This document shows, one piece after another, positions 46,962-55,682 of a stretch of DNA of 64,000 nucleotides (positions within the stretch are counted from its first letter, which is position 1; the number at the start of each line of letters is the position of its first letter). The translations under genes were made by a program, and so were the position numbers. The notes beneath the pieces are model-generated. The model saw only the letters and a list, made by a program, of their open reading frames with translations, had not been told where the DNA came from and searched no databases. This stretch comes from Euglena gracilis (taxonomy: Eukaryota; Euglenida; Euglenophyceae; Euglenales). Location of the stretch: assembly GCA_039621445.1 (NCBI GenBank), contig CP154954.1:16832589-16896588 (forward strand), in the 5' to 3' direction.

Positions 46962-47241
46962 GGCAGCCTCCCACTATCCGGCCCCCCCCCCGGGGGGCCG
47001 GATAGTGGGATTAGGGGGCGGCAAAAAAAATTTGCATTAATGATGGATTAGGGTTAGGTGCGCGAGTTCGGCCTAACTTCAGGCCTAAGTTGCGCACCTA
47101 ACCCTAATCCATAAGTTAGGCCTAACCCTAACCCTAAGTCTTAACCCTTAACCCTATTCCATCATTAACACAAAAAAAATTTTGCCGCCCCTGATCCACT
47201 GTCCGCCCCCCCCCGGGGGGGCCGTTTAGTGGGAGGCTGCC
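46962..47241. mobile_element. Element E1: 280-bp MITE with telomere-like core and 8-bp target duplication
   Basis: Ends are GGCAGCCTCCCACT and AGTGGGAGGCTGCC (14-bp perfect TIR). The flanking octamers GCTTATAT (46954-46961) and GCTTACAT (47242-47249) agree at 7 of 8. Each end carries a subterminal C-tract/G-tract hairpin. The core is built of TTAGGG/CCCTAA words arranged as an inverted repeat, with GGCCTAACTTCAGGCCTAAG at its centre. It is inserted into an AT microsatellite. The superfamily is uncertain: 8-bp duplications fit hAT or Merlin, and GG at the tip is more Merlin-like. Confidence 0.88.
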
Positions 47242-47244
47242 GCT

Positions 47245-47322
<78 letters not shown>

Positions 47323-47478
47323 TATACATATATATACATATATATAGCCTCCCATATACATATATATGTGTGTGTATAATATATATGTGTGTATGTATAT
47401 ATGTACATATATATGTGTGTATGCAGATATATGCACATATACGCACACACATACATATATATACATACATATGTGCAT
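47242..47478. repeat. AT/CA/GT-rich microsatellite continuing both sides of element E1
   Basis: Mixed (TA)n, (CA)n and (TG)n tracts. Similar ATATGTATAT sequence lies left of E1 at 46917-46960, so E1 split one microsatellite. Confidence 0.95.
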
Positions 47479-47569
47479 ATAATTTGGGCATGGCGTCTCG
47501 CGCACAACTGCGACACGCTTCCTTTCGTCCAGTCAGGCTATACAAAACGGCTGCCAAATATGATCAGTC

Positions 47570-47876
47570 AAGGGCGGTCCCTAAGCAAAAAAAAATTCCC
47601 GTCCCAGCAGATTCAATGAAAAATCCACAGGAAATGGTCCAGAAAATGGCCATGTTTCGACAAAAAAAAAATGGGTCGATTTCGAAGGGGGGGGGGGGTG
47701 ATTTCTGGCATCTTCACACCATTCTCCATCCACCCAACTTGTCAAAAATGCGTTTTTAGCTTTAATAAATTAATTTTTGATGGCCCTTGGTTGTCCATTG
47801 GTCCCTTGGTCGTCCCTTAAGCCCAAGGGAGGTCCTTAAGAGGCGGGAAACATCCCGTCCCTTATGGACCGCCCTG
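47570..47876 (+). mobile_element. MITE family hAT2 copy with imperfect 8-bp target duplication
   Basis: 307 bp. Left end AAGGGCGGTCCCTAAGC and right end CTTATGGACCGCCCTG are inverted. The octamers GATCAGTC (47562-47569) and GATCAATC (47877-47884) match at 7 of 8. The core has GATTTCTGGCATCTTCAC and CATTCTCCATCCACCC. Confidence 0.8.
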
Positions 47877-47884
47877 GATCAATC

Positions 47885-48265
47885 TGGAATCGGACGGCCC
47901 TGGTTCAATCTGCAATCCGTTCATATCAAAAAAAAAACTCGCCATTGCTAAAAATTCTGCACTGCTGCACATTCAGAAGCTGAATATGTTTATAAGCTGA
48001 ATTTACGGGGGGGATATGCAACAAGGATCCTCAAAATATGCAATGGAAAAAAATGCCAGCTGCGTGTAAAATTCCTTCTGGAGCTCTGACGTACCCTTTT
48101 CTGCTGGAGGACTGAAAAAATTTAACCAGCTCAAAATGCAACACCAAAGGAAAATGTGGTGCAAACTTGCAAAGTGACGTGGTTGGTTCACCAAGTTGCA
48201 TCCACTTTTTTACACTGACGGGTCGGCATGTCAGGGCAATCGGTGTGAAGGGGTCAAGATGCGTG

Positions 48266-48268
<3 letters not shown>
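47885..48268. other. Unique DNA, no gene recognised
   Basis: Contains a second AATC-type echo (CCCTGGTTCAATCTGCAATC, 47900-47919) of the sequence just right of the hAT2 copy. No coding feature is supported. Confidence 0.45.

Positions 48269-48299
<31 letters not shown>
48269..48299. repeat. 31-bp poly-G tract
   Basis: Uninterrupted run of 31 G. It is the longest homopolymer G in the window and is prone to length error in sequencing. Confidence 0.97.
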
Positions 48300-48300
<1 letters not shown>

Positions 48301-48404
48301 AATTTGTATTCATCCTCTCCCCCATTACGTCGTCCACCCAATAAACAACAGTCCATCTGTTCACATTCTGCCAAAAAAGTGGAAGCTGGGGTGCGCTTCA
48401 ATGC

Positions 48405-48490
48405 TTCTTAATTTGCATTTTTTGCATAATGAAAATTTTTTGGAAAGTCACATTTTTGCATTTTTATTTTGCATATTTTGTCTCTCTGAT
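48405..48490. repeat. TGCATTTTT-rich AT tract
   Basis: Repeated TTTGCATTTTTTGCAT words, like those at 59938-60040 and 60322-60372. It may be a dispersed low-complexity module that accompanies foldback J. Confidence 0.5.
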
Positions 48491-48615
48491 TTCTTTTTGG
48501 CATCTGCACTGGCAAATGTATCCTATACAACTTGCATATCTCCCCCCTGCTGAAGCTGCAGCCTTTGAAATAGCTATCTGAAAGTATTGATCAGCTTGGG
48601 CATTTGTGCAACAAT

Positions 48616-48789
48616 TTACTGCTCACAAAGTTCAAAAACGATTTGGGCACCAAGAATGTTCAATCTGGTGCCCACAACCCCCGACACTATGGTGTTGATC
48701 CTCTTACGCATCGGCACCACGGTTTGTGTTGACTTGGGGGAAAAAATCTTGGCAGCCTTCAACTGCTGGCCCAGTTGTTCAACAGGAGG
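48616..48789 (-). CDS. Candidate 3' coding piece, cut by element F
   Basis: On the minus strand a frame running out of element F reads WPPVEQLGQQLKAAKIFS, then ...RKRINTIVSGVVGTRLNIL, and ends ...VFELCEQ with TAA at 48616-48618. It has 57 residues of ordinary, helix-like composition with no low complexity. It begins right at the left end of element F (48791), and another long minus-strand frame (49260-49862) lies just beyond the other end of F. One interpretation is a gene split by F. No family is recognised and frame continuity cannot be tested here. An overlapping plus frame is also open. Confidence 0.3.
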   Translation of the reverse strand, partial: PPVEQLGQQLKAAKIFSPKSTQTVVPMRKRINTIVSGVVGTRLNILGAQIVFELCEQ

Positions 48790-48790
48790 C

Positions 48791-49212
48791 CAGTAGTTTA
48801 ACGAGGGGGGAGGTTCGGAGCCCCCCCACGTTAAAAAAAAAACCCAATCCACATGTGTTTTCACACTTCCCACCGGAAACGTCCTGGAAAAATGTGCAGG
48901 GCGGAAGTCCGACTCCACATGGAACAGGGGCCAGGGATAAGGTTAGGGTTTAGGGGTAGGGTTAGGGTGAGGGTAAGGTAGGGAAATTGGGTTAGGGTTG
49001 GGATTCAGGGCAAGTTGGGCCGAAAATTAGGCCAAATTTTAGGCCTGAGTTCAGGCCGAATTTCGGCCAAACTCCCTAACTTCGGCCAAATCCTAACCCG
49101 GATGCCCTTTGGAACGGCAACCGTAACCCTAACCCTGTCCCTAAAAATTACTGCCGTTGATACCCCATCAGCTTGCGTTCAAGAAGGTGGACCTCCCCTC
49201 ATTTAACTACTG
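48791..49212. mobile_element. Element F: foldback with CAGTAGTT ends and telomere-like core
   Basis: The left end CAGTAGTTTAACGAGG is the inverted complement (with mismatches) of the right end CCTCATTTAACTACTG. The left subterminal part is a G/C palindrome (GAGGTTCGGAGCCCCC). The core has many TTAGGG variants on the left, CCCTAACC on the right, and GGCC-centred palindromes (TTAGGCCTGAGTTCAGGCC). The right side repeats CAGTAGTTAA twice more to 49266. Target duplication not found. Confidence 0.65.
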
Positions 49213-49259
49213 CCGCCTGGGGGAGAGGGGGGGCAGTAGTTAAAGCCTGCAGTAGTTAA

Positions 49260-49862
49260 CTACTGCCTTTGAAGAAAAAAATATGGAATGTGGATATGCT
49301 GCCGGTGGTTGCCGAGATGCCAAGACAATTTTGGGAAGGAAGTTGGCGTTGCTACCGTCCCAACACAATTTCGCAGGCTGCCTTGCTGTTCCCCTTCTCC
49401 CTCTCCAACGATCTTGGACATCATCGCTTTGCTTTCCGCTGTGTGTCTGGACATGGGGCTGTCGCCCATTTTCCCCTCCTGCTTCAGAGTTGAAACAATG
49501 GTGCGAGGCTGAAAGCACCAAAAAAAACCTGGTTGTTCCCGGAATGTCAGAGCTCCCAGGCTGATGAGGAGACAGACGGGTGGAAACACACTGGGGAACA
49601 TAGAACGAAGATCCGTTGTGCAGATGGCAAGGGAACTGTCAAGCAGCTCAAAGGCGTGATCGGTGCTTGGCCACGTTGACAAAAATCCTTTCCTGAAGGA
49701 CATGCCGCGAACCCTTTGGGGGTGTGGTGTGGTGGTCAGGTCTGGTCTGCAGACATACCAGCCAGCTGTTATGAAAGCAATGGAGAACAAAAGGCGGCAG
49801 ACGATTCGAACGTGGTTCATAAATAAGCAAGCACATGGGGGGGGGGTCAGTGGACAGTGCAA
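49260..49862 (-). CDS. Longest non-repeat ORF in the window; strand uncertain
   Basis: A 200-codon minus-strand frame is open without interruption. It starts with a TG-type codon in a C-tract, has a hydrophobic segment near the N-terminus (VCRLLFSIAFITAGWYV), later ...CLLISLGALTF, and a hydrophilic C-terminal half with GEGEGEQQG. The plus strand across the same DNA also reads protein-like, but only by changing frame three times: about 49296-49493 (PRQFWEGSWRCYRPNTIS), 49497-49677 (KTWLFPECQSSQADEETD; GKGTVKQLKGVIGAWPR) and 49663-50000 (LQTYQPAVMKAMENKRRQ). An eight-G tract lies at 49839-49846, where the last switch would occur. Either an intact minus ORF or a decayed plus-strand gene is possible. 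No domain is recognised. Confidence 0.3.
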   Translation of the reverse strand: MHCPLTPPPCACLFMNHVRIVCRLLFSIAFITAGWYVCRPDLTTTPHPQRVRGMSFRKGFLSTWPSTDHAFELLDSSLAICTTDLRSMFPSVFPPVCLLISLGALTFREQPGFFWCFQPRTIVSTLKQEGKMGDSPMSRHTAESKAMMSKIVGEGEGEQQGSLRNCVGTVATPTSFPKLSWHLGNHRQHIHIPYFFLQRQ

Positions 49863-50219
49863 CTGCGACTACCAAGCAACGATGAAGACGTCCAGAAGCT
49901 TGCAAAGAAGAACATTCTGGAATCGCCTAAAAATGCTCAATTGCGTAAAATGGCGTTAGGCACTCCCACAGCTACCGCCCCCCCCCTGTTTCATGTTTGC
50001 CCGCTTGGGACCTGCATCTTGCCTCAATATTTTTTTTAATCTCTCATTTTTGATGGGCAGCCTTTGACTTATGTCCTCCCGAGGGGGTCCCACAAGAAAA
50101 ACCAGGGGGTGGGGTCCCACTTCTGTTGTTGTTGTCTTCGCCATTTTCATCCTCAAAGCAGGTATAAAATTTGGGGCTATTATTTGGGAATAGGTTGGGG
50201 ATCAGATGAAAAAAACTTA

Positions 50220-50585
50220 TCGAAGTTTGGTCCAACGTCAGGCCCAAACTTGAGCCTTAAATTATGTCCAAAGTTGGGCTCTAAGTCAACCCCACAGTTA
50301 GGCCCAAGTAAGCCAAGTTAGACCCAAAGTTTAGCCCAAAGTTAGGCCCAAAGTTAGGTCAAACCATCAGGCCAGCCAAACCAAAGTAGACCCAAAGTCA
50401 GGGCCAAGTTTCCAAAAAAAGAATGGGGTATAAAGTTATGGGATAGGGTTAGGATCAAGGTTGGCCCTCAGAATAGGGCTCAAATTTTGGATTCAGGTAA
50501 GTTTGGGAATTAGTTTGGGCCTAACTTTGGGCCTAACTTTGGGCCAACCTTTGGGCCTAACCTGGGGTTAACTTTGTGCCCTGCC
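50220..50585. repeat. Foldback of TTAGGCCCAAAG / CTTTGGGCCTAA repeats
   Basis: On the left, units of GTTAGGCCCAAAGTTAGGCC-type repeat (50225-50410). On the right, their inverted form (CCTAACTTTGGGCCTAACTT, 50500-50585). The middle has GGATAGGGTTAGG. The arms could fold into a large imperfect hairpin. The style matches the cores of elements E and F, but no TIR or target duplication was identified. Confidence 0.7.
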
Positions 50586-50791
50586 TTCCATGATGCCCAA
50601 CAACACAGCGTGCATGCCTCATTGCAAAAGGCGCCCAACACACCAAGAAGCCTGTGGACCTGAAGGGGGGGTAAACGGAGCGGGGAGTGAGGTTGCAGCC
50701 AGGCTGCTTTTCCTTGAACGAATGGGAACGAGGTGCATCGAGTATCAGCATAGAAACTTCAGACCGGCTAACATACCCACACCGCACCCAC

Positions 50792-51450
50792 ACCCCCCCC
50801 CTTGTCGTTGGCACGCCAATGTTCCAGGAAAGTGTCGTTGGCACGGGGGGGGGGGGGGGTCAAAGACACGCTGTCTCAACGGCACGGTAGCATTGGAGAG
50901 AGAAAAAAAACAGACCAGACCAGCATCAATCGGCCTCCACACTGTATCATTGACCACTTGGCAGCCTCCAACTAAAGGGCCCCAGGGGAGGGGGCTTTAG
51001 TTGGATTCGGGGGCAGCAAAAAAAAAATTGCGTTAATGATGGAGTAGGGTTAGGGTTACGAATTTGGCCTAGCTTCAGGCCTAACTTGTGCACCTAACAC
51101 TAATCTATAAGTTTGGCCTAACCCTAACCCTAAGTCGTAACCCTAACCCTATTCCTTCAATAACGCTAAAAAAAATTGCCCCCCCCCCTCTATACAAATA
51201 ACGCCCCCCCCCCCCCCCCCCGGGGGGCCCTTGAGTTGGAGGCTGCCGACCACTAAGACTGCACCAAATCACCAAATTCATCGGGGAAAGCACTCGAGGC
51301 CATGCCTGGGAAGCAGATCCGACACAATTTTGAAGTGGTTTGGCTGAATTTCCTCCTAAACCGAGGCCAGCGCAAATAAAATTTATGTTCCAGAAAATGC
51401 CGTTGACACGGAGGTGTCAATGGCACCCTGAGTCAACGACACAAGGGGGG
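50792..51450. mobile_element. Repeat G, first copy, interrupted by element E2
   Basis: The left end (C-tract then CTTGTCGTTGGCACGCC) and right end (GTCAACGACACAAG then G-tract) are imperfect inverted repeats. The left part has TTCCAGGAAAGTGTCGTTGG and the right part GACTGCACCAAATCACC and TGGCTGAATTTCCTCC. The second copy at 57222-57560 contains the same parts contiguously, so the 288 bp between are an insertion. Confidence 0.75.
50960..51247. mobile_element. Element E2: 288-bp MITE with telomere-like core and 8-bp target duplication
   Basis: Ends are GGCAGCCTCCAACT and AGTTGGAGGCTGCC (perfect 14-bp TIR). Flanking octamers GACCACTT (50952-50959) and GACCACTA (51248-51255) match at 7 of 8. The core is TTAGGG/CCCTAA-rich with GGCCTAGCTTCAGGCCTAAC at the centre, homologous to E1. 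Compared with E1, the TIR difference (CCAACT versus CCCACT) is mirrored at both ends. Inserted inside repeat G. Confidence 0.9.
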
Positions 51451-51670
51451 AGGTACACAGCTCGGGGGAAAAGCAGTCGTTTTGCAGTCGCATAAAAATA
51501 GGCCCCATGACGGTTCCCGGCGAAGGACGCCACCGGCCCTCAAAGAGAGGCCGCCGCCCATCGCCGAGAACCATCCGTTGAGGAGTACGGGGGGCCTCTG
51601 ACGGGTGCGGAGCCCCCTTCGTTGGCGCAATACGAGGGGCTGGGCGCCAGTTGTACCGGCCTCTGTGGCC

Positions 51671-51975
51671 CAGGGCGGTTCTTAAGCAAATGAAAAACAA
51701 CTTCGCTGTCCCAGCACACTCAGTAAAAAATGCACAAGAAGAAATTTTGGCATTTTTCGGCGAGAACAGGTCGACATCGGGAAAAAAATTGATTCCTGGC
51801 ACCCTTGGACCATCGTCCATCCACCCAAATCATCAAAAACTGTTATTTCCGACTGTTAAATTTCTGCACCTGTTCAAATCCCAGTCTGGCCCTTGGCCGG
51901 CCCTTTGGCCGAAAGGGGGGGGGGGGCGGCTCTTAAGGAAATAAAAAACTTTCCTGTCCCTTAAAGACTGCCCTG
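51671..51975 (+). mobile_element. Intact MITE family hAT2 element with perfect 8-bp target duplication
   Basis: 305 bp. Left end CAGGGCGGTTCTTAAG and right end CTTAAAGACTGCCCTG are inverted with three mismatches. The octamer CTGTGGCC lies on both sides (51663-51670 and 51976-51983). Its core is GATTCCTGGCACCCTTGGAC then CATCGTCCATCCACCC, where TGGAC-CATC-GTCCA is a small hairpin. A CAGGG tip plus 8-bp duplication indicates the hAT superfamily. Non-coding. Confidence 0.92.
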
Positions 51976-51983
51976 CTGTGGCC

Positions 51984-52384
51984 TGAAGGGCGGTCGGCCA
52001 AAGCAGGCCGCTGGCTGTGGGGGCAAAGAAGCAGGGACCCGAAGGAGGGGGTTGGCCCCCACCCAACCCTCCACCCTTTGGGGGGCGGGGGACCTGCTCT
52101 CGGGGCTCTTAGGGTGTCGATTTTGGGGCCAAAATTTTTCAGTGTTTCGCCGAAAATAGAGAGAGAGGAAACCCTTCAAAGAATAGGACCACTCATTGCG
52201 CCTGCAAAATTTCCATTCAGCACCGAAGGAATTTTCGACGGCAAGGATTCAAAGGTTTTTAAGACATTTTCACTGCTTTTTATTAGGTTTCTGACAGTTG
52301 TTTTTAAGGTTCTGTTTTCAAGGTTTGTCCCAGGGCCCACTCGGCATCAAACGGGGTCGAAAACTTGAAGAAGAAGAAAAAGCC
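51984..52384. other. Unique DNA, no gene recognised
   Basis: Moderate-complexity sequence. Short plus frames (for example 52078-52368) have no recognisable features. Confidence 0.45.
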
Positions 52385-52500
52385 TCATTTTGGGGGGTTG
52401 GGAGGGACAGAAATGTTCCTGCGATGCCAGGAATCGTTTTTTTCTCTGGGGTTGGGCTTTTGTTAACGGAGATTTTTGCGACGTCATTTTTGCTCGGGTG
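52385..52500 (-). mobile_element. Inverted fragment of MITE family hAT2
   Basis: Read on the minus strand this gives GATTCCTGGCATCGCAGG then AACATTTCTGTCCC, the hAT2 core. Termini are not preserved. Confidence 0.5.
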
Positions 52501-52764
52501 AATTTCATTTTGCCCGAATAAATTTATTAGGGTTTCTAGTATTTTAAAGCATTTTGGCCAAAAAAAATGAGGGTTGTCAAATGATACTATTGAGGCGACC
52601 GTCAGGAGTCGGTAAGCAATGGTGTGTGTCCAATAGCTCTGACGAAAACAATGCATTGCCCATCGTGTTGTGGGCGTTATCTCGGCAGAATCCCTCCGAG
52701 AGATTTCTTTTAAAAGTGTGGGTATCCCTCAAAAATCGCCCCTTCGAAATATGGGAAGGGGTGG

Positions 52765-52820
52765 GGGTACCCCACTCACCATCCACAGGGTTTCGGGGAT
52801 TCCCGCACAGCCCTGCGGAC
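52765..52820. repeat. Short dispersed repeat K, copy 2
   Basis: CACCATCCACAGGGTTTCGG then GGATTCCCGCACAGCCCTGC, preceded by GGGGGTACCCC. See copies at 45961 and 58062. Confidence 0.55.
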
Positions 52821-52829
52821 CAGACATAC

Positions 52830-53038
52830 CTTTGGTGCACCCCCAATTGCATCCCCAACACGTGCATACCGGTGCGTCCCCACACGGGGACCTCCACCTG
52901 TGGTGAGGCCACGGTGGAGTAAAACGAGACTAAGGTCACCAGGGTCGAAAAAAGGAGGACATGGCGGTTTGCGATGAACCAGCCCCTGCCCACAAAGTCC
53001 CTCCGAGAACTCTTGCGTGCTCGTTTGTAATAACTATC
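52830..53038 (-). CDS. Candidate minus-strand exon with a hydrophobic segment
   Basis: A minus frame reads DSYYKRARKSSRRDF, then ...WFIANRHVLLFSTLVTLVSF, then ...TVASPQVEVPVWGRTG. A basic stretch is followed by a 15-20 residue hydrophobic run, like a signal anchor. It stops at CACCAAAG followed by GTATGT (donor at 52829-52824), an excellent consensus. There is no ATG: a TGA lies directly upstream of the first codons, and an acceptor-like TTTACTCTCTTTGAG precedes. If real, it is an internal exon. Third positions are GC-rich. It lies between repeat K and an hAT2 copy. Function unknown. Confidence 0.3.
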
Positions 53039-53071
53039 CACTCAAAGAGAGTAAATGGCACAAATGCTTGT

Positions 53072-53398
53072 CAGGGCCTGAAGGAAATTAAAAAAAAACC
53101 AACTCTGCTGTCCCAACACATGCAGCTAAAAAAAAAACACAGGAAAAAAAATGGACAGGCATTTAGCATTTTCGGCGAAAACAGGTGGACACCATTGGGA
53201 AAACATTTTTTAATTGGTCTCTGGCATCTTTAGACCTTTGCCAAACCAGCCAAAACACCAAAAAACGCAATTTTCAACTTTTTGGTTTTCGACCTCATTC
53301 AAGGCCCAGCCTGGACCTTGGTCGGCCCTTTAGCCTTTAGAGGAGGGGTGGTCCTTGAGAAATAAAATAAAATTCCCCGTCCCTTAAAGACTGCCCCG
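53072..53398 (+). mobile_element. MITE family hAT2 copy with imperfect target duplication
   Basis: 327 bp. Left CAGGGCCTGAAGGAAATT, right CCCTTAAAGACTGCCCCG. Flanking octamers ATGCTTGT and GTGCTTGG share the central six bases. The core has GGTCTCTGGCATCTTTAG. Confidence 0.75.
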
Positions 53399-53499
53399 GT
53401 GCTTGGAGAGTCAACTTGTGCTGTCCATTATATGGCACCACGATACCATGGTGTATGATGCAGCAGAACTACCATGGGTCATCAAAGATCAGGATTTTT

Positions 53500-54230
53500 G
53501 ATTGGGTTTGCAAGGACACCTTGGCTATGTTTGCAAGAGGGCATTGCTGGAGACATATTGAAATCAGGGTTAAAATAAAATCTGAGAGGAAAGCATTTAA
53601 CCATAAAAAATCAGTGTTTTAAAATGAAAAACAGAGAAGGCAAAAATCAAAATACATGCATCATGGAAAATGCAAAAAAAAAAAAAAATAAAAGGCACAA
53701 AAAAAATAAATAAAAAAAGCAAAAAACATCGGCTTGGAACAAAAAAAATTTGGGGGTTAAAAAAAAAACAAAGCAAAAAAGTCGGGGGGTGTGGGAAATT
53801 TGGGAAAATCAAAGCCACCTGCAGTTTGGTAAAAAATGATTGGGGGAAAAAAATATCTGGTCAGGGGTTCTCAATAAAACAACTGGTTAAAAATGTGTTG
53901 CAAAACAACCTTAAAAAAAATCTCCATTGAATGTAACATACAATGGGATCAAAAAACACAGCCAGAAACAAATGTAACAAAGTGGGTTGGAGGAACAACG
54001 GGCAAACAACCATGGGGTCAAAATTATGTAAATTGGGGTCTTATGTCTGGCTGGGAGAATTGGTCAGTGCGTTTGCAAAACTTCTCAATTGAAATCAGGT
54101 TTTCAATACCAACTCTTAAAAGGAGTCCAGTCACTGGAGCAGGAAAGCATTTAACCATATAAATATTCAGTGTTTTTATGAATCACTGAAAATAAAACAA
54201 AGAAAGGCACAAAACCTCCAAATACAGACA
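53500..54230. repeat. A-rich region with a diverged direct duplication
   Basis: GGAAAGCATTTAACCAT followed by a TCAGTGTTTT word occurs at about 53588-53622 and again at 54142-54174. Each is preceded by TTGAAATCAGG (53558; 54089). Between them lies A-rich sequence with long A-runs (53670-53775). It may be a duplicated AT-rich element. No gene is recognised. Confidence 0.55.
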
Positions 54231-54367
54231 TCAATGGGAAACTGCAGACAAACCATGCGGCAGTGCTGGTGGATTCTGTGCATGCCCACAATACGTAATA
54301 AATTCGGGGTAATCATAGACAACCACAGCAAAAACTTTGGAGGGCTCCAGTTCCGGGAAAAGCCACA

Positions 54368-54883
54368 TTGGAACAATCAAACCAGTCGGCTGGCACTCCT
54401 GGTAAAAAAAATAAACCCCTCGTGCCTGGTTGCCAGCCTCTCCAACCCACACACGCCGTCCCAAATCGGGGTTTCCGTCTCATTGTGGGGGCCATTTCTG
54501 CATTCATTCGCACAGAACGTTGCCGCCGGTGGTCTGGAGGCCTTCTTGGCCAAAATCCCACCGCAATGGGTGGTCAGACGATGGCACCGCCACAAACAGT
54601 GGCCAGAAAGGAAGAGTGCTGGGGGGGAGTGGGTTGGATACCGTCAGGATCAGCATCAACCATCCCCAACAAGAACCGCTTTCACAATTGCGCCTGTGGT
54701 TTTTGTGCTGGCGGAAAATGTGTCTGGGTTCTTATGGGAACGCCACTTCTGTTGGCCCCCATTCATCCCATCAACCACAAACCACTGTCCGGGGTCTCCC
54801 ATGTTAAACAAATCATGAAGAAATTGGGATGCCAACACACGGTGTGTGAGGCACACCGTGCGCAACCATGTGTCTTTCGATGA
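54368..54883 (+). CDS. Candidate Cys-rich ORF, coding strand uncertain
   Basis: A 171-codon plus frame. The C-terminal half is the more protein-like: FHNCACGFCAGGKCVWV, then ...GVSHVKQIMKKLGCQHTV and CEAHRAQPCVF before TGA at 54883. The Cys spacing (C-x-C-x2-C-x4-C and later C, C, C) could suit a metal-binding or secreted Cys-rich fold, but no family is recognised. The overlapping minus frame (54656-54946) also has ordinary composition, including FVVDGMNGGQQKWRSHKN, so the strand is ambiguous. Start and introns are unresolved. Confidence 0.25.
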   Translation: MEQSNQSAGTPGKKNKPLVPGCQPLQPTHAVPNRGFRLIVGAISAFIRTERCRRWSGGLLGQNPTAMGGQTMAPPQTVARKEECWGGVGWIPSGSASTIPNKNRFHNCACGFCAGGKCVWVLMGTPLLLAPIHPINHKPLSGVSHVKQIMKKLGCQHTVCEAHRAQPCVFR

Positions 54884-55318
54884 AAGTTGACTGGAAAAGT
54901 AATGGCATTGAAAATTTGATTTCCTGCTATTATTTGTCTCTTGCATTGTTTTGTCACCTTTTTTTTAAAAAAAAAGTGACAAAAAAGTCAGGCATTGAAA
55001 GAAGGTGTGATACATATGGTGTGTCGGCATCCCCAATGGATAAACATGGGCCAACGTGCAGGCACCCATGCGCAGGCAGACCCATCCATTGGTCAAAAGT
55101 GGGGGGTCACCGGGCATGTGGGGGGGTACAATGGGGAGTATAGTCGGTCTGGACCCCTGTGGTCCTGATTATGTGGCCAGGAAGGGATGTGAAACCGACA
55201 GCTCAGGGAGAAACCTGGAACCTGTGTCAGGGACAGTGCGTCTGCAAAGCAAGTGGGGCACTTTGGGGCAGCAACTTGGCTCGCCGGCAACACACACAGA
55301 AACAGAAAGACTGCCAGA
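54884..55318. other. Unique DNA, no gene recognised
   Basis: Short AT-rich stretch around 54955-54975, then mixed unique sequence. No supported feature. Confidence 0.45.
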
Positions 55319-55329
55319 CAGGCACACAC

Positions 55330-55415
55330 AAAATAAAACACACACACACACACACACGTGTGCGCACAAATAGACAGAAAGGGACACCACAAACACACAT
55401 AGACAGAAAGGGACC
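55330..55415. repeat. (CA)n tract with duplicated ACAGAAAGGGAC unit
   Basis: A 23-bp CA run (55338-55360). AATAGACAGAAAGGGACACC and ACATAGACAGAAAGGGACCA follow in tandem about 28 bp apart. Confidence 0.85.
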
Positions 55416-55682
55416 ACCCACCAACCAAACCTTCCCCACCCCCCCCCCACAAACTTTGAAAAATCCCCGGTCCGACCATCCCAGCCACCAACAGGACCGC
55501 CGACCACTAGGCAAAAAGCCAGAGGACAAGACGGCAGGGGCAAAGGTCGGTGGGGCCTCCAGTTACACACCAGCCGACGTTGCCAGCCACACGACCCAAC
55601 AACCAGCTCCCCCCTCCTACCACTTTCCTCCACCACCCCAGGACCAGGCCGTTCTTTACCAACCCCGGGGGGAGGGGGGGGG

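Noticed and set aside
51885-51905. tRNA-like B box (GTTCAAATCCC) inside hAT2, suggesting a SINE
   Set aside because: No matching A box at the expected distance, no poly-A or oligo-T end, and TIRs plus an 8-bp duplication instead indicate a DNA transposon.
52078-52368. 96-codon plus ORF as a gene
   Set aside because: Starts in a G-tract, with no protein-like pattern, splice support or codon bias beyond chance.
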